A stretch of 64,000 bases of DNA from an uncultured Bacteroidales bacterium (GTDB taxonomy: Bacteria > Bacteroidota > Bacteroidia > Bacteroidales > UBA11471). The stretch is from positions 1-64,000 of the forward strand of contig CANQAM010000004.1 in NCBI GenBank assembly GCA_947589325.1. The letters are read 5' to 3'. Both the position numbers and the translations under genes were made by a program. Numbering within the stretch: position 1 is the first letter of the stretch; every line of letters begins with the position of its first letter. The notes under the pieces are model-generated. The model ran no database searches. It saw only the letters and a program-made list of their open reading frames with translations, and was not told the DNA's origin. Below are positions 44,850-55,029 of the stretch, piece by piece.

Positions 44850-46490
44850 ATGAAAAAAACAATCTTTCTACCGGGTCTTATCGCCTTATTCATAGTATCT
44901 GGCATAAATGCCCAAACCATCGATGTCAGCGCAAAAGGCGAGGCGTTTGTACATTATTGGAGCGAGGGTGTGTGTGCCGGCCGTGTCAATGAAGGTTTGC
45001 GCGCCGGCTGGATAGAACAGCTGCAAACGGTCAAGCAGCATTGCGGTTTCAAATATTTACGCATGCACGGACTGTTCGACGACGATATGTTCGTATACTT
45101 TGAAAAGTCCGACGGAAAAGCCGTTTATAACTGGCAATACGTGGACGAAGTATATGACCGCATGTTGAATCTCGGTGTAAAGCCTTTTGTCGAGCTATCC
45201 TTTTTCCCCGAAAAGATTGCCGCCGACAACGGACAAATACAAATGTGGTATCGGAATCGTATAGGTTTCGACCCCGCCAGACTGCCGAAATGGTATGAAT
45301 TGGTGAAAAACTTTACACAACATGTCGTGGAACGTTACGGAATAGACGAGGTTCGGACATGGTATTTCGAGGTATGGAACGAGCCCAACTTGAACATGAA
45401 CCCGAAAGCCGGATTTTTCAGCGGAACCAAAAGCGACTATTTCAAATTGTACAAAGCCTCGGCAGAAGCGGTAAAGTCGATTGACCCGCAGTTGAAAGTG
45501 GGTGGTCCCGCCACCAGTAATTTCACGGCCGACACCCGTTTCGACGGTGAAGTGTATGACCCGTCGAAATCGCGCTTTTATCCGCAGGACAAAATAAACC
45601 GGCAGCAATGGAAAGGCACGTGGATTGAAGATTTTATCGCCTATTGCGAAAAAGAAAATTTACCGCTCGACTTCATTTCCACCCACCCTTATCCTACGGA
45701 TTACGCACTCGACCCGGAATCGGGACGGAGTAAAGACGCCATACGCTATGTATATTCGCTGCGCGACGATATCGAATGGATAAGGAAACAGCTTTCCAAA
45801 AGCAAATATCCCAATGCCGAAATTCACCTCACCGAATGGAGTACCAGCCCCAACAGTCGGGATATCATGCACGATGTATTGCCGCCTGCTGCTTATATCA
45901 TCAAAGCGAATCTTGATTGCTTAGGCATGACCAATTCGCTGATGTACTGGACTTTTACCGATATATTTGAAGAAAAAGGCGGTGGAGAAAATATTTTCCA
46001 CGGAGGATTCGGCCTGATTAATTTTCAGGGGCTTGTGAAACCGGCCTTCCACGCCTATCGTATGCTGCATCAACTCGGCGATGAAAAACTCTATTACGCC
46101 GACCCGCTGTTTGTAAGCCGTTCGTCGGAAACAGGAAAAATCACGGCTATCGCTTTCAACTATCCGGCCGAATATGAACAGCACGTGCCGGCTGCCCGCA
46201 ATTTCAACCATTATATGGAGGCTTCGGAAAAACAGCTCGCTTTCACCTTGAAAGGGCTGAAACCTTATGCGACATTCATCGTGGAAATACTCGACAAAGA
46301 AAACGGCAACGTATATGACGACTGGAAAGAAATCGGAGCGCCCCACTCTCCTACCCGCGAAGAAATATCGTATCTCAAAAAACAGGCTTGGAACACGGCA
46401 AAAAAAACAATACGCGCCGATGAACACGGAGAAATACATATTTCTCAAAAGCTCGATGCGTGGACATGTATGCTTATTAAAGAACTATAA
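44850..46490 (+). CDS. GH39 family glycoside hydrolase
   Basis: 546 residues from ATG 44850 (signal peptide MKKTIFLPGLIALFIVSG). A (beta/alpha)8 barrel shows FEVWNEPNL with acid/base Glu178 and IHLTEWSTSP with nucleophile Glu329, plus FKYLRMHGLFDDDM, VKPFVELSFFPE and LDFISTHPYP, all characteristic of GH39. Known activities include beta-xylosidase, alpha-L-iduronidase and galactosyl-arabinofuranosidase. A C-terminal beta domain follows (about 420-546). It is probably an exo-acting periplasmic enzyme trimming PUL oligosaccharides. It lies 17 bp after the beta-helix gene. Confidence 0.88.
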   Translation: MKKTIFLPGLIALFIVSGINAQTIDVSAKGEAFVHYWSEGVCAGRVNEGLRAGWIEQLQTVKQHCGFKYLRMHGLFDDDMFVYFEKSDGKAVYNWQYVDEVYDRMLNLGVKPFVELSFFPEKIAADNGQIQMWYRNRIGFDPARLPKWYELVKNFTQHVVERYGIDEVRTWYFEVWNEPNLNMNPKAGFFSGTKSDYFKLYKASAEAVKSIDPQLKVGGPATSNFTADTRFDGEVYDPSKSRFYPQDKINRQQWKGTWIEDFIAYCEKENLPLDFISTHPYPTDYALDPESGRSKDAIRYVYSLRDDIEWIRKQLSKSKYPNAEIHLTEWSTSPNSRDIMHDVLPPAAYIIKANLDCLGMTNSLMYWTFTDIFEEKGGGENIFHGGFGLINFQGLVKPAFHAYRMLHQLGDEKLYYADPLFVSRSSETGKITAIAFNYPAEYEQHVPAARNFNHYMEASEKQLAFTLKGLKPYATFIVEILDKENGNVYDDWKEIGAPHSPTREEISYLKKQAWNTAKKTIRADEHGEIHISQKLDAWTCMLIKEL

Positions 46491-46505
46491 ATATATCGCT
46501 ATCTC

Positions 46506-49214
46506 ATGAAACGCTTGTTTTTTCTTTTTTTCGTAGTGCTGCTTGGGTGTGAATCTGCTCAAAGTGAAAGTTCGTGGAAACAACTGCCGCAAGAGCACCC
46601 GCGTTACCTGAATGTCGGGAAAAGCAAATCGGCCACCCTTCGGCTCCTCAAAAAAGAGGCATGGGCACAAGAGGTATTCACAAAATTGCAACAACGTACC
46701 GACGTATATGTAAACAAGGGGCCCGAATGGCTCAGCGACAGACTGCAAATGCACTGGAACACGCATGCCACCGAAATATATATACAAGGAGAATTTTACA
46801 GCCACTGCGGCGGAACGAAAGCCCCCGTCCCAACGGTAATGATGTCGGGGTCGCGCGGACATGCCACCGACTATGTACGGCCTAAACTGGAAGAGTTGCA
46901 ACCACGGCAAGAAGACTCGAGAGGCTTGTGGCTGCGCAACGGAAAACTCAACGGAAAACCCTATGAATGGGCATCTATCAGTAAAACAGGCAATATCATT
47001 CAAAGCATCAACAACGAAATTGTCGGCATCGCCAAAAATGCGGCATTCGTATGGTGGCTCACCGGCGAGAAAAAATATGCCGAATGTGCGGCATCGGTAT
47101 TCGACACCTACATGAGCGGCATTTACTACCGGAACGTAGCCTTCGACCTCAATCACGGACATCAGCAAACCTTGACCGGTATGCAGTCGTTTGAAGTGAT
47201 TCACGAAAATATTCTCGACAATCTGGTGCCTCTTTACGACTTTTTGTACGACTATCTGAAAGAGAACAAAGCCGACAAAATGGATATTTATGCAAAAGCC
47301 TTCAAAAAATGGGCAGACAACATCATCGACAACGGCGTTCCCCACAATAACTGGGATCTTATACAATGCCGGTTTATTTTCAACATCGCCCTCATATTGG
47401 AAGATGACGATAAATATTCCGACGGAAAAGGGCGCGGCTACTACATCGACTATATACTCAACCGGTCATCGATACGGCAATGGTCGCTCAGCACTCTTGC
47501 CGAATACGGATATGATTCCGAAACAGGCATTTGGGCGGAATGCCCGGGATACAGCATGGTCGTATTGAACGATTATGTCGATTTCAGTCGGGTCATAGCC
47601 GAACATCTCGGTTACGACCTTACCGACCTGATACCCGTATTGAAAAAAGCCGTGAAAGCTGCTCCTCAATATCTCTTCCCCGACGGCATGGTCGTAGGAT
47701 TCGGCGACACACACCCATCGGGTCTGAGAGCCGATATTTACAGCCGAATGCTGGAAAACGCCAAACGGTTCGGCGACGAAAAAGCGGCAAAAGAATATAC
47801 CGCCCTGTACAAACTTTTCAATCCCGATAAAAACGAAGACGGGGTTCCAAACAAGGAAAACAGAAGAGTCGATATTACGTCGCTGTTTCCGCCGGAGCAT
47901 CTGGTCATAGACAAAAAAATCCCTGCTGCCGATATCGACGATTATGTAACTCCGACTTTTTTTGCTCCCAATGCCTGCTGGCTCGTGCAGCGCAACGGTA
48001 TGGATAGGGAGCACAGCCTGATGATTGCCCTCAATGCCAGTGAAGGCAACCACATGCACGCCAACGGCATCAATATGGAGTTGTACGGCAAAGGGTACAG
48101 ACTGGCACCCGATGCCGGTATCGGACTTACCCTGTACAGCGGACTGGATTACCTCGAATATTACAGTCAATTTCCCTCTCACAATACCGTATGCGTCGAT
48201 GGGATTTCTGCCTATCCTGTCATGAAAAGCAATCATTCATTCAAAGTACTTAACTGCTATCCCGCTCCAAGCGAAAAAGTGGCATACCAGCCTGTAAGTT
48301 ACAGCAACCTGTTCTTTTTGGAACCGGAAAGCTATGCGACCCAAAACAGGTTGATGAGCATCATGACGAACGATGAAAACAGCGGCTACTACGTCGATAT
48401 ATTCCGCAGCCGCAAAGTGGAAGGTGGCGATAAGATGCACGATTACTTCTACCACAACATGGGGCAGCACATGGAACTTGCCGACGACAACGGCACACGG
48501 CTCGATTTACAGCCTACCGAAGAATTGGCTTTTGCCGGTGCACACCTCGGCGCCTACTCCTATCTGTTTGATAAAAAGAGCACTTCGACCGACAAAAACC
48601 TCAAAGCTGCTTATACGATAGCGATGCCCGACGGCAACGACATAACAATGAACATGTGGATGAAAGGTGAAAAAGAACGTACCGTATTCCAGACGCTCAG
48701 TCCCATGACCGAAGGCCTTTCACGCCTATCAAATATGCCTTATGACATAAAAAAGCAACCGACCCTTACATTTGTCGCTCGCCAAAGAGGGGAAGCGTGG
48801 ACCCGTCCGTTTGTTGCCGTTTACGAACCGGAAAGCAAACATGAACCCGGCTGTATAGCTCATGTACGCTATCCGGTCGTCGAAAGCAATGCCGAAAGTG
48901 TTGTCGCCATCTGCGTAACACAAAAAGACGGGCGTATCGACAACATACTTTCCTCAGACAACGCCGAATGCGACGCCCAAACAGGAAAATTCAGCGCAAA
49001 AGCCGCGTATGCCGTATGGAGCACCCGAAACGATGAAGATATACTCGCATTTCTCGGCGGCGGCACACGGTTGCACACGCCGCATATCACCATTACTGCC
49101 GAAAGACCCGTAGATGTACTGTTGCAAAAAGTACAGGGTGCATGGACATACCGGGCATCGGGAGAATGCGATATATATATCGACGGCAGAAAATGGGAAC
49201 CGGAGAAAAAATAA
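46506..49214 (+). CDS. Heparinase II/III-type polysaccharide lyase (lipoprotein)
   Basis: 902 residues, probable lipobox VLLGC (Cys15). An N-terminal alpha-toroid (about 60-420) contains VPHNNWDLIQCRFIFNIAL near 280, WAECPGYSMVVLNDYV and YLFPDGMVVGFGDTHPSG. It is followed by the heparinase II/III beta-sandwich (PF07940-like) with NASEGNHMHANGINMELYGK around 510-530 and SQFPSHNTVCVDG. This arrangement is shared by PL families acting on heparin, hyaluronan, alginate or other glucuronans. It should cleave at a uronic acid to leave an unsaturated end, the substrate of the GH88 encoded 2 kb downstream. The family number cannot be fixed by eye. Confidence 0.8.
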   Translation: MKRLFFLFFVVLLGCESAQSESSWKQLPQEHPRYLNVGKSKSATLRLLKKEAWAQEVFTKLQQRTDVYVNKGPEWLSDRLQMHWNTHATEIYIQGEFYSHCGGTKAPVPTVMMSGSRGHATDYVRPKLEELQPRQEDSRGLWLRNGKLNGKPYEWASISKTGNIIQSINNEIVGIAKNAAFVWWLTGEKKYAECAASVFDTYMSGIYYRNVAFDLNHGHQQTLTGMQSFEVIHENILDNLVPLYDFLYDYLKENKADKMDIYAKAFKKWADNIIDNGVPHNNWDLIQCRFIFNIALILEDDDKYSDGKGRGYYIDYILNRSSIRQWSLSTLAEYGYDSETGIWAECPGYSMVVLNDYVDFSRVIAEHLGYDLTDLIPVLKKAVKAAPQYLFPDGMVVGFGDTHPSGLRADIYSRMLENAKRFGDEKAAKEYTALYKLFNPDKNEDGVPNKENRRVDITSLFPPEHLVIDKKIPAADIDDYVTPTFFAPNACWLVQRNGMDREHSLMIALNASEGNHMHANGINMELYGKGYRLAPDAGIGLTLYSGLDYLEYYSQFPSHNTVCVDGISAYPVMKSNHSFKVLNCYPAPSEKVAYQPVSYSNLFFLEPESYATQNRLMSIMTNDENSGYYVDIFRSRKVEGGDKMHDYFYHNMGQHMELADDNGTRLDLQPTEELAFAGAHLGAYSYLFDKKSTSTDKNLKAAYTIAMPDGNDITMNMWMKGEKERTVFQTLSPMTEGLSRLSNMPYDIKKQPTLTFVARQRGEAWTRPFVAVYEPESKHEPGCIAHVRYPVVESNAESVVAICVTQKDGRIDNILSSDNAECDAQTGKFSAKAAYAVWSTRNDEDILAFLGGGTRLHTPHITITAERPVDVLLQKVQGAWTYRASGECDIYIDGRKWEPEKK

Positions 49215-49250
49215 ATCCTCAATTTTCAAACGAATATTTATTTCTACCAC

Positions 49251-51197
49251 ATGAACACGAGAAAAGCCACCCTTTGCCTGTTTCTTACCTTATCGTTATC
49301 GGTACAGGCACAAGAGAAATCCGAATTACGTATCACCTCACCCGATGGACGGCAGGAAATCTGCTTCTTTCAGTCGATCAAAGAATCAGGGGCAAAACAA
49401 GTACAATATACGCTCTCTTATGACGGAAAAGAGATATTGAAGCCTTCACAGGCAGGACTCGACCTCGACAACATGGTATGGGAAAAAGCCACCGGTCTGC
49501 GCAAACTGCCTCAACCCGAATGTTGGATGGACGGCATGGAAACGGATTCGGTGTCGTATGGAGCCTACGATGAAACATGGCACCCGCTTTACGGAGAACG
49601 TTCCACCATACACAACGCTTATCGATGCGGTACGATGTATCTGTCTCGCAAAGACGGGTCCAATTACCGTCTCAATATCGAAGTGCGGGCTTATAACGAA
49701 GGAGTGGCATTCCGCTACTATTTTCCCGAACATCCGCAGGCCATTTTCCACAAAGTGGTAAAAGACCTTACTGAATATACTTTTGCCGATGATAAGGCCG
49801 AGGCATGGTGCGAAGACTGGGCGCAGGATTTCTTTGCAAAACGCAACATCAATGAAATAGAACGTCCTGTGGAACGGGCCTTGACCATCGAATTGACAGA
49901 CAACCGCTGGGTGGCCATTACCGATGCCGATGTAGATGACTGGTGCCTCACTAAATTCATCTCATCGAAAAAACGCCGCAATACCCTCGAATCGGTCATG
50001 TACAGCCCCGTAGATATCGTAACCTATTATGCTACCCCGTGGAAAGTAATACTGACGGCCGAAACTCCGGGCAAGCTGCTCGAAAACAACGACATCATAC
50101 AGAATCTGAATCCACCTTGTGAAATCGCCGATGCCGCCGAATGGATAAAACCCGGAAAAATCATGCGCGAAACGACAATCACGACAGAAGGCGCCATGAC
50201 CACCATCGACTTCTGCGCGGCACACCATATTTCCTATATGCTGTTCGACTGGAAATGGTATATGCCTTGCACAAGTCATGACGGCGATGCAACGAAAGTG
50301 GTAGACGCAATAGACATGCCGCGTGTCGTCAATTACGGAAAGGAAAAGGGCGTCGGTATATGGCTTTACGTAAACCAACATGCCCTGATGAAACAAGCCA
50401 AAGAGCTTTTTCCTCTGCTTCATGAATGGGGTATTGCAGGCATAAAATTAGGATTTGTACAATACGCCAGCCACCGCTGGGCAACATGGGTGCACGACTT
50501 GGTGCGTCTGGCAGCAGAGAACCATTTACAGGTAAACATACACGATGAATTTCGTCCGTCGGGATTCAGCCGTACCTACCCCAACCTGCTGACTCAGGAA
50601 GGCATCTGCGGCAACGAAGAATTTCCCGATGCAACGCACGATGTAACTCTGCCGTTTACCCGTATGATAAACGGAGCGGCAGACTACACCATCTGTTATT
50701 ACGACACACGCCTAAAAAACACACATGGGCATCAGCTTGCAGCCTCTCTGATATACTACAGTCCGCTGCTGACGATTTTTTGGTACGACCGCCCCTCGTT
50801 CTACAACGGAGAACCTGAAATCGAATGGTTTGAAAACTTGGAGACGACATTCGACGAAAGCCGCGTACTGGCAGGATACCCTGGCAAACATATTGTAATG
50901 GCTCGTCGCAAAGGCAGCGTATGGTTCGCCGCCGCCATGACCAACAACGATGGCTCGACCGAAAACATACCGCTTTCTTTTTTGGATTCCGATAAAACCT
51001 ATCTGGCACAAATCTATACCGATGGTGGAGACAAAATAAAAACCGCGACACAAATAAAGTGCAGTTACTTTACCGTAAAATCGTCTCAGACACTGCACTT
51101 TCAACTGAAACCGAGCGGAGGTGCCGCCATTCGTTTCATACCGATCGGAGAAAAAGAGAAAAAACAATATCGAAGCTACAAAGAGCAGATATTATAA
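49251..51197 (+). CDS. GH97 glycoside hydrolase, retaining subgroup likely
   Basis: 648 residues, signal peptide ending SVQAQ. An N-terminal beta-sandwich (LRITSPDGRQEICFF; LDLDNMVWEKATG) is followed by a (beta/alpha)8 barrel (YMLFDWKWYMPC; WLYVNQHALM; AGIKLGFVQYASHRW) and a C-terminal beta domain (FAAAMTNNDGSTENI), the GH97 plan. VNIHDEFRPSGFSRTYPNLLT places Asp432 where retaining GH97 alpha-galactosidases have their nucleophile; inverting SusB-like members lack it. It probably removes terminal alpha-galactose or beta-L-arabinopyranose. It lies 36 bp after the lyase gene. Confidence 0.88.
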   Translation: MNTRKATLCLFLTLSLSVQAQEKSELRITSPDGRQEICFFQSIKESGAKQVQYTLSYDGKEILKPSQAGLDLDNMVWEKATGLRKLPQPECWMDGMETDSVSYGAYDETWHPLYGERSTIHNAYRCGTMYLSRKDGSNYRLNIEVRAYNEGVAFRYYFPEHPQAIFHKVVKDLTEYTFADDKAEAWCEDWAQDFFAKRNINEIERPVERALTIELTDNRWVAITDADVDDWCLTKFISSKKRRNTLESVMYSPVDIVTYYATPWKVILTAETPGKLLENNDIIQNLNPPCEIADAAEWIKPGKIMRETTITTEGAMTTIDFCAAHHISYMLFDWKWYMPCTSHDGDATKVVDAIDMPRVVNYGKEKGVGIWLYVNQHALMKQAKELFPLLHEWGIAGIKLGFVQYASHRWATWVHDLVRLAAENHLQVNIHDEFRPSGFSRTYPNLLTQEGICGNEEFPDATHDVTLPFTRMINGAADYTICYYDTRLKNTHGHQLAASLIYYSPLLTIFWYDRPSFYNGEPEIEWFENLETTFDESRVLAGYPGKHIVMARRKGSVWFAAAMTNNDGSTENIPLSFLDSDKTYLAQIYTDGGDKIKTATQIKCSYFTVKSSQTLHFQLKPSGGAAIRFIPIGEKEKKQYRSYKEQIL

Positions 51198-51322
51198 TTT
51201 ACAATAAATAATATGATACATCTTTATATTCGAAATATTAAAATATACAAAAAAACATCCATTGTATTAGGAACAAAAGATATATCATTCGTACTTATAA
51301 AAAACAAAAAACATAAATAAAA

Positions 51323-52543
51323 ATGAACACACAAAATTTGATAATAGGTTTCAGCATGTGCGCGCTTGTGTCTTGCAGCCAAGACAAGGTCATGATAAAT
51401 ACAGCACAGGAACTCGACTATTGCCATTCACAGATAGAACGCACGCTGAACGATCTACGCGACTCAAGCGGTGAAATAAATTACCAAATGACACCTTTTG
51501 CCAGTGCCGACAGTGCCACAGTGTGGAGTCTCAACAAAGTATGCAAAGATGAATGGCGGGCAGGATTCTGGCCCGGCATATTATGGTATGACTACGAATA
51601 CACAGGAAACCCGGAAATCGAACAAGAAGCCGAAAATTTTACCGAGCAGCTTGAATTTCTGTCGAAAACGCCGGCTTTCGATCACGACTTGGGATTTTTA
51701 GTATTTTGCAGTTATGGAAACGGTTATCGTCTGACGAAAAATCCCGCTTACAAACAAGTCATACTCGATACGGCCGATACATTGGCAACACTGTTCAACC
51801 CGCAGGCGGGTACGATTCTTTCCTGGCCCCGACAAGTAGAATCATTGGGCGGACACAATACTATCATGGACAATCTGATGAACCTCGAAATGCTGTTTTG
51901 GGCAGCCAAAAACGGTGGCAGCCAGAAATTAGCCGACATTGCCATAAGTCATGCCGACCAAACCATGAAATACAATTTCCGTCCGGACTATACGAGTTAC
52001 CATGTCGCTGTGTATGATATGACGACAGGGAAGTTCATTCGCGGCTGCACACATCAAGGATATGCCGACAATTCGATGTGGGCACGCGGGCAGGCATGGG
52101 CTATTTACGGATATACGATGATATATCGCGAAACCGGCGATACCAAATACCTCGACTTCGTACAAAAAGCAACCGATACTTATCTGAAACGCCTTCCCGA
52201 CGACTACATTCCCTACTGGGATTTCGATGCTCCCGACATTCCCAATGCACCTCGCGATGCGTCTGCAGCAGCCATTGTCGCTTCGAGTCTGTTGGAGTTA
52301 TCGACCTATGCCGACAGCGAAAAAAGTGAAAAATATAAAAAAGCTGCGATAAAGATGCTGACCTCACTAAGTTCCGACAAGTATAAAGGCGGTACACAAA
52401 AGTCGGCATTTCTGCGTCATGCAACCGGACATTATCCCGCAGGGTCCGATATCAATGCTTCGCTCATTTATGCCGACTATTACTACATCGAGGCTCTTTT
52501 ACGCTTACAACGATTAGAAAAAGGAGAACCAATAGTTCATTAG
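51323..52543 (+). CDS. GH88 unsaturated glucuronyl hydrolase (lipoprotein)
   Basis: 406 residues, lipobox LVSC (Cys18). The alpha6/alpha6 barrel of GH88 is recognisable from WRAGFWPGILWYDYEYTG, FDHDLGF (Asp122), HNTIMDNLMNLEML (Asp183, the catalytic acid/base by family comparison), GCTHQGYADNSMWARGQAW and DASAAAIVASSLLELS. It hydrates and removes the 4,5-unsaturated uronic acid left by the two lyases. The preceding 125-bp gap has no recognised promoter, so it probably belongs to the long PUL transcript. A terminator follows at 52575. Confidence 0.92.
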   Translation: MNTQNLIIGFSMCALVSCSQDKVMINTAQELDYCHSQIERTLNDLRDSSGEINYQMTPFASADSATVWSLNKVCKDEWRAGFWPGILWYDYEYTGNPEIEQEAENFTEQLEFLSKTPAFDHDLGFLVFCSYGNGYRLTKNPAYKQVILDTADTLATLFNPQAGTILSWPRQVESLGGHNTIMDNLMNLEMLFWAAKNGGSQKLADIAISHADQTMKYNFRPDYTSYHVAVYDMTTGKFIRGCTHQGYADNSMWARGQAWAIYGYTMIYRETGDTKYLDFVQKATDTYLKRLPDDYIPYWDFDAPDIPNAPRDASAAAIVASSLLELSTYADSEKSEKYKKAAIKMLTSLSSDKYKGGTQKSAFLRHATGHYPAGSDINASLIYADYYYIEALLRLQRLEKGEPIVH

Positions 52544-52574
52544 TTTTTATATTGTAAAAAAGGATTGTTCCTGT

Positions 52575-52611
52575 AAAATCGACCGATACTCAAAGTTTTC
52601 GGTCGATTTTT
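52575..52611 (+). terminator. Rho-independent terminator ending the PUL transcript
   Basis: Arms AAAATCGACCGA (52575-52586) and TCGGTCGATTTT (52599-52610) pair perfectly and run into Ts. It lies 32 bp after the GH88 stop. Confidence 0.9.
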
Positions 52612-52658
52612 ATTAGAAATATCCATGCTTTTCATCGATTGTCAAGGTAAAGATTTTT

Positions 52659-52691
52659 CTTGCAATTGTTGTATTTTTTTTTCTAACTTTG
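52659..52691 (+). promoter_or_regulatory. Promoter of the MFS-ROK-ManA operon
   Basis: TAACTTTG at 52684-52691 is a perfect -7 element; CTTG at 52659-52662, 21 nt upstream, is a near -33. The leader to ATG 52857 is about 155 nt and contains a 13-codon frame (52741-52782) but no other recognisable element. Confidence 0.6.
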
Positions 52692-52856
52692 TTTGGTTTA
52701 TAGCAGAAGCTCAGGAAACAGATTCTCTCAATCATGTAAATATGAAAATGATACTTCGTGGAAAAGAGTTTTTCGTTGAGTAAATTGTAAATGGTATTCG
52801 TACTTATATTATTATAAACCGTTTGTACCGCAAGCGCAAACATAAACAGTATTTGT

Positions 52857-54035
52857 ATGAAAAAAAACTCGGTAAGTAAAATTCTTCCTGTCCTGTTCGG
52901 ATTTTTCGTAATGGGATTTTGCGACATCGTCGGCATATCGTCCGATTATGCCAAAGATGCGTTCGGCTGGTCCAATACAATGACCGGCCTCATTCCGTCC
53001 ATGGTTTTCGTCTGGTTCCTGTTTTTGGGCATACCGGTAGGTATACTGATGAATCGTTTTGGCCGTAAAAACACGGTATTGCTTAGCATGGTCATCACAG
53101 TATTGGGCATGATTATTCCGCTGCTCTCTTATAACAGCGCAACGTGCATGACAGCCTATGCTCTGCTCGGCATCGGCAATGCCATACTGCAAGTATCGTT
53201 GAATCCTCTGCTGAGCAACGTCGTAAAAGACCCGAAATTACTCACGAGCAGCCTTACGGCAGGACAGGTAGTAAAAGCCGTATCTTCACTCGTAGGCCCT
53301 TACATCGTGATGTTTGCCGTAACATTTTTCGGCAAAGGGAATGAACAACTGTGGTACTATTGCTTCCCCATATTGGGAGCAATCACCCTTGTATCGGGAC
53401 TTTGGCTGATGTTCACCCCCATCGAACGCGAACACATCGAGGAGTCGGCCGAACGCGCCACCGTAAGCCAAACTCTCGCTTTACTGAAAAGCAAAACAAT
53501 ACTTCTGTTGTTCTTGGGTATATTTTTCGTCGTCGGCGTAGACGTTGCTACCAACTTCATCAGTTCCAAAATCATGACGGCGCGTTTTTCGTGGACAAAA
53601 GAAGCTGCCGGCACAGCGCCCCAGATTTATTTTCTCTGTCGTACCGTCGGAGCTTTCATCGGCGTATTCATTATGACCAAAATAGCCGACATCAACTATT
53701 TTCGCATCAATATCGTAACCTGCATAGCGGCATTGCTGGTATTGGCATTTGTCGAAACCGAGGTGGTCGATTTGGTTTGCATCGGAGCCGTAGGATTTTT
53801 GTGCTCGTGCATTTTCCCCATTATCTACTCCATGGCGGTAAGTGCGCGTCCCGACAAAGCCAACCTCATATCGGGCTTGATGATTACAGCGGTAGCCGGC
53901 GGCGGAGCTGTAACGCCGGTCATCGGTGCAGCTACCGACAGTGTGGGCATCATCGGCGGAATATTCGTCATTCTGATATGTGTGGGCTATCTTACATACT
54001 GTGCATTCGGAATAAATGTATCTGACAAAAAATAA
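52857..54035 (+). CDS. Sugar MFS permease (FucP/GluP-like)
   Basis: 392 residues with about 12 membrane helices and no signal peptide. It contains MGFCDIVGISSDYAKDAFG and PVGILMNRFGRKNTV, the cytoplasmic loop motif of the major facilitator superfamily, and LGIGNAILQVSLNPLLS. The overall pattern resembles Bacteroidota proton-coupled fucose/glucose permeases. It would carry a monosaccharide released in the periplasm into the cytosol. It is cotranscribed with a sugar kinase (15 bp) and phosphomannose isomerase (13 bp after that), pointing to a hexose such as glucose or mannose. Confidence 0.85.
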   Translation: MKKNSVSKILPVLFGFFVMGFCDIVGISSDYAKDAFGWSNTMTGLIPSMVFVWFLFLGIPVGILMNRFGRKNTVLLSMVITVLGMIIPLLSYNSATCMTAYALLGIGNAILQVSLNPLLSNVVKDPKLLTSSLTAGQVVKAVSSLVGPYIVMFAVTFFGKGNEQLWYYCFPILGAITLVSGLWLMFTPIEREHIEESAERATVSQTLALLKSKTILLLFLGIFFVVGVDVATNFISSKIMTARFSWTKEAAGTAPQIYFLCRTVGAFIGVFIMTKIADINYFRINIVTCIAALLVLAFVETEVVDLVCIGAVGFLCSCIFPIIYSMAVSARPDKANLISGLMITAVAGGGAVTPVIGAATDSVGIIGGIFVILICVGYLTYCAFGINVSDKK

Positions 54036-54050
54036 ATTAAATCATTACCT

Positions 54051-55016
54051 ATGGAAAAAAACATGGAAAAGCCTTACGTTGCAGGCATGGATATCGGCGG
54101 TACCAATACTATATTCGGCATCGTAAACGCACGGGGCGAAATATTGGGCAGCAGTGCCATAAAAACGCGAGATTACGAAAAAATCGAAGATTACATCGAG
54201 GCTATCTGCTCGAATCTGAATGAATTGATAGTTTCGCTCGACTGTGTCGGAAAAATCAGAGGCATGGGGGTCGGCGCGCCCAACGGCAACTACTATCGCG
54301 GAACGATAGAGCAGGCTCCGAATCTGCGATGGAAAGGCATTATTCCGCTGGCTCAGATGCTTCAAGACAAACTCGGATTTCCGGTGGCGCTCACCAACGA
54401 CGCCAACGCGGCGGCTATCGGCGAAATGACCTACGGTGTCGCCAAAGGCATGAAACATTTTATCATGATAACGCTGGGCACGGGTGTTGGCAGCGGCATC
54501 GTGGTAGACGGCAAACTGGTATACGGCAAAGACGGATTCGCCGGAGAGCTGGGGCATGTCATCGTACGCGAGAACGGACGGCCTTGCGGCTGCGGACGCA
54601 AAGGCTGTTTGGAAGCCTATTGCTCGGCTACCGGCATCGCCCGTACCGCCAAAGAGATTTTGGAGACTACCGACAAGCCCAGCCTGCTGCGGGATATTCC
54701 GCGCGAAGCACTCACGTCGAAAGACCTCTACGATGCCGCCGTAAAAGGCGATGCCGTAGCCTTAGAAATATTCAAGCAGACGGGCGAACTTCTCGGAAAA
54801 GCATTTGCCAACTTCGTCGTCTTTTCCAGTCCCGAAGCCATTATTCTTTTCGGCGGCCTCACCAAAGCGGGCGATTACATTTTCAAGCCCATCAAAGAGG
54901 CGATGGAAGCCAACATGTTAAATATTTTCAAAGGGAAAACCAAGCTGCTCGTTTCCGGCATGAAAGATACCGATGCCGCCGTGCTGGGTGCGAGTGCGTT
55001 GGGTTGGGAAGCCTGA
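54051..55016 (+). CDS. ROK-family sugar kinase (glucokinase-like)
   Basis: 321 residues. ATP site MDIGGTNT (about 13-20), LTNDANAAAIGEMTYG, LGTGVGSGIVVDG, the ROK signature GELGHVIVRENG and the zinc-binding CGCGRKGCLEAYCS, then ILFGGLTKAGDY. It phosphorylates glucose, mannose or a related hexose in the cytoplasm. A second ATG at 54063 could also be used. Middle gene of the transport/phosphorylation operon. Confidence 0.88.
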   Translation: MEKNMEKPYVAGMDIGGTNTIFGIVNARGEILGSSAIKTRDYEKIEDYIEAICSNLNELIVSLDCVGKIRGMGVGAPNGNYYRGTIEQAPNLRWKGIIPLAQMLQDKLGFPVALTNDANAAAIGEMTYGVAKGMKHFIMITLGTGVGSGIVVDGKLVYGKDGFAGELGHVIVRENGRPCGCGRKGCLEAYCSATGIARTAKEILETTDKPSLLRDIPREALTSKDLYDAAVKGDAVALEIFKQTGELLGKAFANFVVFSSPEAIILFGGLTKAGDYIFKPIKEAMEANMLNIFKGKTKLLVSGMKDTDAAVLGASALGWEA

Positions 55017-55029
55017 AAAAACGAAACGT

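Noticed and set aside
54973..55029. Upstream ATG extending ManA by 19 residues
   Set aside because: It overlaps the kinase coding end, and the family's N-terminus begins at MWKFEPIL (55030).
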